DNA of 64,000 nt from Reticulitermes speratus (lineage: Eukaryota > Arthropoda > Insecta > Blattodea > Rhinotermitidae). The notes beneath the pieces were generated by a model, which made no database searches, had not been told where the DNA came from, and saw only the letters and a program-made list of their open reading frames with translations. Positions 56,961 to 64,000 of this stretch are shown here, in pieces. The translations under genes and the position numbers were made by a program. The DNA lies in the NCBI GenBank assembly GCA_021186555.1, contig JAJKFL010000013.1, positions 17,477,243 to 17,541,242 on the forward strand. Reading direction: 5' to 3'. Each line of letters opens with the position of its first letter. The first letter of the stretch is position 1.

Positions 56961-57225
56961 ACTGGTGCTATATAATCTTAGATATTGACAGCTTCATTAA
57001 ATAACATATTTAAAAGTTAATTGAACTGAGTATTTATACAAATACCTTAATAGTATTTATTACTTTCTATCCTGAATTCCATTTATTCTGTAACATTCTG
57101 TTTAACTTGAAATCCAAGTTTCTACCCACAACTGACATTTTGCAGGTCATATTTCTATGACATTGTGGTTGATCCTGAGGGTATCTGAGCATACAAAAAC
57201 TGCACATTAATTGAGCATACAATGA

Positions 57226-57472
57226 AATAAATATTTAAATTTATCCACGTTTATGGTTTATTTAATGTTATATTGACAAATCTTTGTCATTTTCATCCTT
57301 TCTATCTTTATTTATTTCTTTCTCTCTTTTTTATGTAGCAAAATGTGATAGGAGTTCATAGCAACATGTGCCAAAAGTGGAGCCATTAGTGACACTGCTC
57401 ATAACTTGAGGCACTGTCTAATCGTGATTGGTTTTAGGTTAACAATAAATATTTTGTATCTTCACCAATAAA
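57226..57472 (+). terminator. candidate ING3 poly(A) signals
   Basis: AATAAA occurs at 57226-57231, 57444-57449 and 57467-57472, about 1-1.2 kb after the ING3 stop. Which is used, or whether a nearer variant signal is used, cannot be told from sequence. Confidence 0.35.
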
Positions 57473-57716
57473 GCTGGACTTTCATTGTTTTAAAACACCA
57501 GAAAGTGCATTCTGCTATACAAAGTGAACTAACAGTTTTTCAACCCATTCAGCCACATATTTGCACCAAACAAAGAAAGCACTAAGAGGATGATGGCTTA
57601 AAATGGGACCTATGGAAAGCCAGAGACATCAGGTATGTTTTAATGCATCAGTTACTGCAACCCAAGTATTTTCCCCAAGTAGCATGTTATGATATAAGTT
57701 TGAGCACACCTGGGAA

Positions 57717-57881
57717 CAGGGGTGCACAAATCACAGGTGCCATGTTGCCATGGTGACTAAATTTTTACAGTGGCACCTAATATTTATGGATCCTCAGCGT
57801 GGAAGTTGCTGCATGTAACTCTTTTTGGTGTCTAGAATTTTGAGGTGGCTTCTAAATTTTTGGAAAATTTTTGCGGTCCTG
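57717..57881 (+). mobile_element. hAT-like MITE, copy 2
   Basis: It starts caggggtgcacaaatcacag and ends aaaatttttgcggtcctg, colinear with 3071-3235 and of the same length (165 bp). Flanking 8-mers cctgggaa and ccttgaac agree at five of eight places, a plausible decayed duplication. Confidence 0.65.
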
Positions 57882-58261
57882 CCTTGAACTACCAGTATTT
57901 CAGTGTGGATGGTGTATAGTACATAAACATTGTCTTATGTTTTGTTTTAACTGTACCATATTGTTGGAGTCATATATCAATTGTGACATAAAATACAAGA
58001 ACAAGTACCATGTGCAGTGCCACTTTGGAAATTTCCAGTTGCAAGCCATTAATTGTGGTAAGCACATCAGAATTTTGACATGCTGTAAACCCATGACAGT
58101 AAGAGTAAGCACAATTGATCTATGTTGCACGGTCTGGTTATGTGCAGATTCCCAAAGTGTTGAAAACATGCAGCAATGAGCGTTTGTCTTCTGATGCCTC
58201 TGAATGAAAAAGAAACATATTTCATGTGAGATCTGATGTTCTTACAGTGCTGTTGCTAATG

Positions 58262-58470
58262 GTGCAAGTCTTCTGGGATGTGACACTGTCATTGGGTCAG
58301 TAGTTCCTGAAGTTTTGAAAGATCATAGTGCCTTCTCCCTTAGGGTCAGGCAGTTGTGTTGGACAGTCTAAGAAGATTGACACTGAAGGTAAAGGCACTA
58401 CGATCCTTCAGAATGTTAGAAACTATGTGTCCAATGACACAGCATCACATCCAAGAAGATTTGTGTCTTG
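58262..58470. mobile_element. foldback MITE of the ttctggg family
   Basis: Left arm agtcttctgggatgtgacac... and right arm ...acatccaagaagatttgt pair over about 70 bp, including gatcatagtgcctt and its partner aaggcactacgatc. The centre repeats cttaggg/ttcagtg-like sequence. Confidence 0.75.
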
Positions 58471-58676
58471 AAACTTAATCTACTTAGAATTAGACATCAC
58501 TACACTGTTAGCGCTTTCATTCCAGCTATTCCCAGTAAGTTATTTTGTGGAATGATTGCCCTTTCTTTCTTGCTGAGTTTGTATACACAGTTTTCTTATG
58601 GAGATTAACTCAACTTGCATTTTGGAAGATTCTCTTCCCCCCCCCCCCCACAGACTGTGCATAATGAATGGAGTTC

Positions 58677-59060
58677 ATCATCATCATCATCATCATGAAC
58701 GTGTCTAAGGTTTAGGTCCTAGAAGCTGTTCCTTCAAAGCTCGAGGTGTGCTTGGTCTTTCCATCTTTGTCTAGGTCATCCTATGTCTTGTCGTCCCTTG
58801 GGCTGGTATTGGAGAGCCAATCTTGGCAGCCGATCCATGTCCATTCATTTCCGGTGATCTAACCAGTTTTTCTGATGTGCTTTCAAATCTTCTACTATGT
58901 GGTGTATTTTCAGTCTGTTTCAGATGTTACAGTTTCTTTGGCAGTCCAGTATTGTTAAGTCACAATAGCAGTCTTAAAAATCTCATTGGTGCTGCTTCCA
59001 CTTTTTTGGCATCTCTCTTGTTTATGGTCTGGATTTTGCTACCATAAAACAAAGCTGCTT
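58677..59060 (-). mobile_element. RTE-like LINE 3' end, 5'-truncated
   Basis: On the minus strand the translation reads GSKIQTINKRDAKKVEAAPM then RFLRLL, and after stops PAQGTTRHRMT and KMERPS. This is the order of the C-terminal region of insect RTE-type reverse transcriptases (WT..KRD.K..EAAEMRFLR, then P.G.R..GRPR..W). It ends in a (GATGAT)n tail at 58677-58697, as usual for RTE elements. Several in-frame stops make it dead. Confidence 0.7.
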
Positions 59061-59894
59061 TCAATGTTATGTCATGCAGTCTGAATTTCGTGTCAGTTGT
59101 CATTCAGTTTCCAAAATTTCATTTGATTTATAAACATAAAATTTAAATTCCTGTTCATAGTAACATGGAAGACTACATATTTTCAAGGATTTGTAGCATT
59201 TTGATTGGAGGGGGCACATTCAGATGAGTGAAGTGTGATGTACTGCTGGTAGATATCGTCATGATATTTCACAGTATGTTTTTAACTACACATGCAATAT
59301 GTGTTGCTGAAGGGCGAATAAATTTAACAATTTTGGAAAATCTATGTAAAGAGGATTTACAAGTATTCATTGCCCAACAAAAATAATATTTTGGGTGGGG
59401 GGGGGGGGGGGGGGTTGTTGGTGGTGGAAATGTGTTTCATTTACGTGTTGTTGCAGGTGCTATTGGAATATAACTTGTAAGTATTCCAGATTTGTATATT
59501 AGTCTCATGCAACTGTGCTAGATTTATGTTGTGATGGCATCTTCAGTAAATATTTTTAAATTCATATCTTTCTTTGGAAACATACAAAAGTGTAGCAATT
59601 ATTGTGTGAGGTATACTTCTGTGGTGGGAGGCCTTGGAACTGTGTGTCAAAATTCCTGGTGGTAAATGTCCCAATAGGTTAGGTTATACTGTAATTGTTC
59701 TTCTGTGTAACAAGGTAATACCTATATCATTTCATTTTGTTGCAAGTTTAGCTGAAGAGGCTCAGTTTGTTTCTTTTACTCCATAATTTATTATAGACTT
59801 TCCTCCACATTAATCATTGACTATGCTTTTTTCAGCAGGTAAGAGTTACACTGACATCATATATTTGCATGCTACTGCAAGGCAAAGATTTCTG

Positions 59895-60000
59895 TTTTCT
59901 GGAATATTATGCCATGTAGACGTACATATGCGTACTAACGTTTCACAGGAACTTGCTGCCTCTATTTTCAGGCACGTTCAAAACTACTAGGCTTCTCCTA
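59895..60000 (+). mobile_element. MITE fragment of the ttctggg family
   Basis: tctggaatattatgccatgt, then actaacgtttcacaggaact and tgctgcctctattttcaggc match the family order. Confidence 0.6.
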
Positions 60001-60595
60001 AAGAAGGAGGGGAAAGGCAGTAGGAATAGCAGGCCAACAGGAGTAGTGGTACTGTAAGGTGGGCCAGGGCGTGTGGTGGAACATGAAGGGATGGAGAAGA
60101 TGTGACAAAAGATTTGTAAGGTGTACAGGATATGAAACAATTTGAGAGAAAACTGGGGTGAAGCAGACAAAATGGGACTTACAGGAATAACATTGGGGGT
60201 GGGTAAAAGGAGGGGACACTGTGGTGGAGGAGTCAGTGGATGGCACTGATAAGGCCATCTCAAAGATGGTAGAGAGGAGGTGTAAGTGAGAAGAATCTGG
60301 GATGAAACAGAAAGACTGGGGGTGAGGTAGGCCAAAGGACATGGGGAGGTCAGTAAAAACAAGGGTGGGAAAAGAAAGGTGATTACTTATGTTGAGAGGT
60401 TGTTGGTCAGTGGTCCTGGAAATTTCCGCAGTGGACGGGAAGTATTACATCGTTTTCAGAGACCACTACAGTAAATGAGGGTGGAAGTGGAATTCCTGCA
60501 CATAGAATGCCAATGTTTCTGGATTGTAAATGTACAAATGGGGCAGTATGTCAGCAGCAAAGTCATCATGTGTTTTAGTAATGAAGTTCTTTTTT

Positions 60596-60724
60596 GTACC
60601 AGGACTTTTTCCATTATCATTGAACACAAACACTCAGCGTTTTGAAAGCAGTCTACTTTCGTCTTCAGGTGGCAACACTGTTGTGAATGTTTGCATTCAG
60701 TGATAATGAAAAAAGTCCTGGTAC
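60596..60724. repeat. short foldback
   Basis: gtaccaggactttttccatt (60596) pairs with aatgaaaaaagtcctggtac (ending 60724), with one or two mismatches. Pairing extends more weakly inward for about 40 bp. Confidence 0.85.
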
Positions 60725-61949
60725 ATATTAGTGATGTTTCACATTTTAAACCAGTCAACAGATTATATGGTGATTTGTCTACTGTTTTGTTAAAATATGT
60801 ATCCTAAAATAAAATAACATGAGCAGATCACAGTTATACAGGGCTCCTGATTTACATATTAGATCCTTAATTGTGAGATGTTACAAATGGGTCAATAGAA
60901 GGGGCACTCAAATGTCAGAATATCCTAATAATGTCATGTTATTAAATTTACATTCTCATCACACATTCCATGTAGTTTGGCCTATGTATTTTAAATTGCA
61001 AGTTCCCTACATGAAATCCAGTTACTAATTAATATTCAATTAACAACAGATGTGTTGGAAATTGTGTAACTGTATTCTGTGATGTTAGATATGAAGACTG
61101 AAAGTTATTTCTTTCAACAGTTTAAGTAAGAGCAAAGCCAAATTCTGTGACAGTACATAGATGTTAGTAAATGTCTTTTTTGTGAATCAGGTGGGCTTAG
61201 ACATTGAATGCTTTCCACAGAATATAATATTATGCTTTACATTTCGTATTATGTTTTGCATATTGATCTTTCTATATTTTGATATATAGTTACGTGTTTG
61301 TTATATTTTAATAACGTGGGTTTGTTCTCCAAGAAACCATGGCTTTCCATGTTTCAGGTGAATCCAAATTTCGATTGAAAATGGCCGACACAAACCAAGT
61401 TAGTGATATAACCCTTGGCTATAAACGACTCTCATTTATTGCTGAGATGGAATTAGGCCGTTTGGATGGCAGCACTGTTAGTACTCAACGTACTGCATCG
61501 TGTGGCAATACTCTGATGTGTGTGTGTTATTTTGTTTTGTGACTGTGCATATTATTTTGTTCCGTTGGACCTTTTTTGGAGCTTGAAGTAGGTAAGTTCG
61601 TACTGAAAAGCTGTTAAAATATACGTCATTCGATTCTGTTCGTTCAGGTGGCGGATAATGCTATCGAATTCCGAGGTTTGAATAAGGCCTGTTTTTCCTG
61701 ACTTCGTAAGTTATGGAGCTGAAGGTTGGCGTTTCAATAGGAGAATGTAGTACCACATTTCATGCGTCTGTAATACGGTGATAAGTTGCTTTAATTTAGA
61801 ATATTTGTGTTGGATTAGGTCCTCTGACGTGTTTGACTCAATAGAGGTAATGAATCTGGTGGGACTCGGTGATAGGAGTATCAGCCAATCACAAGGCTTG
61901 TAGCATAACAAGAAGGTAGAATAACACAAACTCCATGCTCCGAGCAATA

Positions 61950-62230
61950 TTTTAATCTGCAGGGCGGACATACTTGGCCGTCGCGTCCAAATTAAGTCGG
62001 TCACCCGGAGCGTTATTTCCCAGTATGCCCAGGCTGAAAAATCTGCCCTGAACAGTTTGTGTTTTCCCCGCATCAGAGAAACGGCACTGTAAGCGTGCAT
62101 TGGGTGTTCTCCAAATCCTAGCAGCGGCATAATTGGCTTTTTCGCGAGAAAGTAATTTTCGCAGAGTGAGATCTCCCCGTGTCCTAGCAACGACGCTAGT
62201 TTGGGTTTCCACGAGTCATTCAGGATGTCG
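61950..62230. other. GC-richer block of unknown nature
   Basis: This block has many CpGs (ggccgtcgcgtcc, cacccggagcg, ttttcgcgag, gcaacgacgc) compared with its surroundings. Both minus-strand frames stay open for 85-160 codons but show no family I can name. It could be a repeat, a promoter or a CpG-rich exon of an unrecognised gene. Confidence 0.3.
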
Positions 62231-64000
62231 AATTTAATTTTTGGTCACCATGTGGATAACGTTTGAAATAAAAATTAGTAATGTTGTATGTCGAAGACGA
62301 GCAACTGTTGCATTTACACTTCTGCGCAACCATTGTTAGATTCGAGACACAGGGCGTGACGGACGGACACACTATGAACTGATTAATGATTAATTGCTTG
62401 TATCGTTCTTTTTATTACAACTTTATGTGTGGGCTGTTTCTGTACAAATATTTCCGTACATTACTTTTTATATACGGCCTTTAGACATACGCAAATAAAT
62501 ATGTACTGCTCAACACAGGATATAAGATTATCACAACAGTGCTATGTCTTGTCGATTGGTAAGTGGTTACCTAGCGTTTCCAAATATTTATCAGTTCATT
62601 TAAATATGAAAATATGTATGGTAAGATTTGTGCAGAAATGGCCTATACATTAAGTATACAAGTAAAATAACAATAAAGACTTGTACAGGGAATTTTAATA
62701 ATTTTATTTATCATTCACAATGTGCGCCTGTCCGTTGGTCACTCGTATGTCGGAAACTAATAACGATAGGGCGCAAGTGTAAATGCAAAAGTTGTTCGTC
62801 TTGGAGAGATAACTCGACAGAATTATTATTTTTTTTTAAATTCATACATTAGCCACAGTGTGTTCAAAAATTAAGCCGACATGGAACGTAGTTAGGGGAA
62901 AATTTGTGCTAACGTCTTTGTTAGGATATGATGAGACCCCACTCGGAGTAAACTAATTTCTCAGAGAGAACCCCAAATCAGGTAACTGTTTACCAGTCGA
63001 CACGTCGTAACATGTCAGAAGACTTGAATCTTTGTGTTGCTAAATACTTTTTAGTTATGCGTTAAATATATCTGTTTGTCGTAAAAGAAAATTATTGTGT
63101 TTGTTAATTGGCGGGTTACCATTGCATAGAATTTTTTAACTTAAAATATAGAACTATACAGTAGGCCACGAGAGTGCCTTTTTTTTTTAATATGTTGCCG
63201 TTTTGTGGGCGTTTATAAACATAGCTGTAGGTCTGTTAGTCAAGTAAAATCAATTTCTTCATTTCGGAGCATAGGGCTTCCATAAAGTAACGCCAGCTGA
63301 CTGTTTCCAGCTCTTGCCTGGGTTTCTGTCCAGTATTTAGGTACGTGGGACATACGGATTCTTTATCATGCAATGCGAATTCGGTTTTAAAGATCCGTAT
63401 AATGCTTTCAGAACAGATACATAGAAAATTTCCTTACGGACCAAAAATAGTAGAACCATAGACCGATTTGAATATTATCATTCATTACACTCGTACATTC
63501 CCAGAAGGACTGAACCAGTACGAAAAAAATATATAATAGGCATGAAAGTAGGGCAGAAATAATGAACACTTAAAAAGTATCGACTGCTGTGTAGACTGCT
63601 GATTTTAAAAAGAAGCTTTATTACTCTCTCTTCTAAAAATCTAATATGTTCCTAGTCAGTGCTTATGGAATGGCAATACACTTTATTAATAGGCATATTA
63701 TCCGTCTTGTAATATAATCCGGAAGTTACCATTTACGCCTAGGTCTCCGAAGTGCTGTTTTCCTTTACAGGTAGATGTTCTACCTACGACTGTTAGTCCC
63801 ATGTATTGCCCATTTTCCATGCATGCTACAACTACGTAGACAAGGGAACTAGTCTGTATGAAAGTATTATAGTCTGTAATAAGTCGAGTACATTTAGAGC
63901 AAACATGTTTATTATGAAAAATTATACAAATTTTATATAAGGGCATTATTTTGTCTGACAATTGTCACTAGTTAACCTCCTGTCGGTTCGCTTACCGTAT

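Larger units (their letters stand above)
56269..64000. other. gene-free flank downstream of ING3
   Basis: Beyond the ING3 3' UTR I can support only repeats: SINE-like (56775-56960), hAT-like MITE (57717-57881), foldback (58262-58470), RTE-like LINE 3' end (58677-59060), MITE fragment (59895-60000), foldback (60596-60724) and an unidentified GC-richer block (61950-62230). The stretch 62240-64000 shows nothing I recognise. Confidence 0.6.

Noticed and set aside
59943-60362. Minus-strand ORF of 139 codons (Pro/Ser/Leu-rich)
   Set aside because: It overlaps the end of a ttctggg-family MITE and a purine-rich simple-sequence stretch, and no family resemblance is seen.
61711-62190. Minus-strand ORF of 159 codons
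   Set aside because: No similarity I can recognise. It overlaps the GC-rich block noted as a finding, so I do not call a gene.
1-64000. Retrovirus-like, LTR or Polinton elements
   Set aside because: I saw no paired long terminal repeats and no recognisable capsid, protease, integrase or polymerase segments in the window.

Overview
The window looks like animal nuclear DNA, most likely from a hemimetabolous insect and probably a cockroach or termite (Blattodea). It has large introns with GT-AG borders, AT-rich non-coding DNA, tRNA-derived SINEs, foldback and MITE families, and a dispersed repeat whose translation reads like [18 protein letters not shown]. From memory that translation is common in spurious Blattodea ORFs. 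The species assignment is an inference, not a search result.

Three genes are supported. (1) Positions 2372-42912 (+) hold 17 coding exons of split ends (spen; vertebrate MINT/SHARP/SPEN). They cover the SR-rich segment, three RRM domains (family RRM2-RRM4), a giant 11.6 kb exon encoding most of the disordered body, and the complete C-terminal SPOC domain with its stop. The first RRM and the initiator exon must lie upstream. (2) Positions 48554-48760 (-) hold a complete single-exon CDC26, a small subunit of the anaphase-promoting complex. (3) Positions 49166-56268 (+) hold a complete nine-exon ING3 (402 aa) with N-terminal ING domain and C-terminal PHD finger, a subunit of the NuA4/TIP60 acetyltransferase complex. 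CDC26 and ING3 are head to head with 405 bp between start codons, so they probably share a promoter. spen and CDC26 converge.

Layout: 1-2371 is intron or upstream sequence with a 28-nt poly(C) tract and repeat relics. 2372-19218 holds small spen exons in repeat-rich introns. 19219-30848 is the giant exon. 31190-42912 holds the 3' spen exons, with a Tigger relic and a 1.16 kb foldback in the introns. 42913 to about 44650 is the likely spen 3' UTR. 44651-48338 is intergenic with nothing recognised except a MITE end. 48339-56268 holds CDC26 and ING3. 56269-64000 holds no gene I can support, only repeats: a SINE, a hAT-like MITE, an RTE-like LINE 3' end and foldbacks.

Main points for a second look: an array of about 15 degenerate copies of a 3' splice site plus exon start directly upstream of the real RRM2 acceptor; four same-direction (-1) frame slips in spen, most simply explained by dropped single bases in the assembly; a 40-43-residue repeat in the Spen body; and a dense set of related small foldback elements, several with intact target-site duplications.
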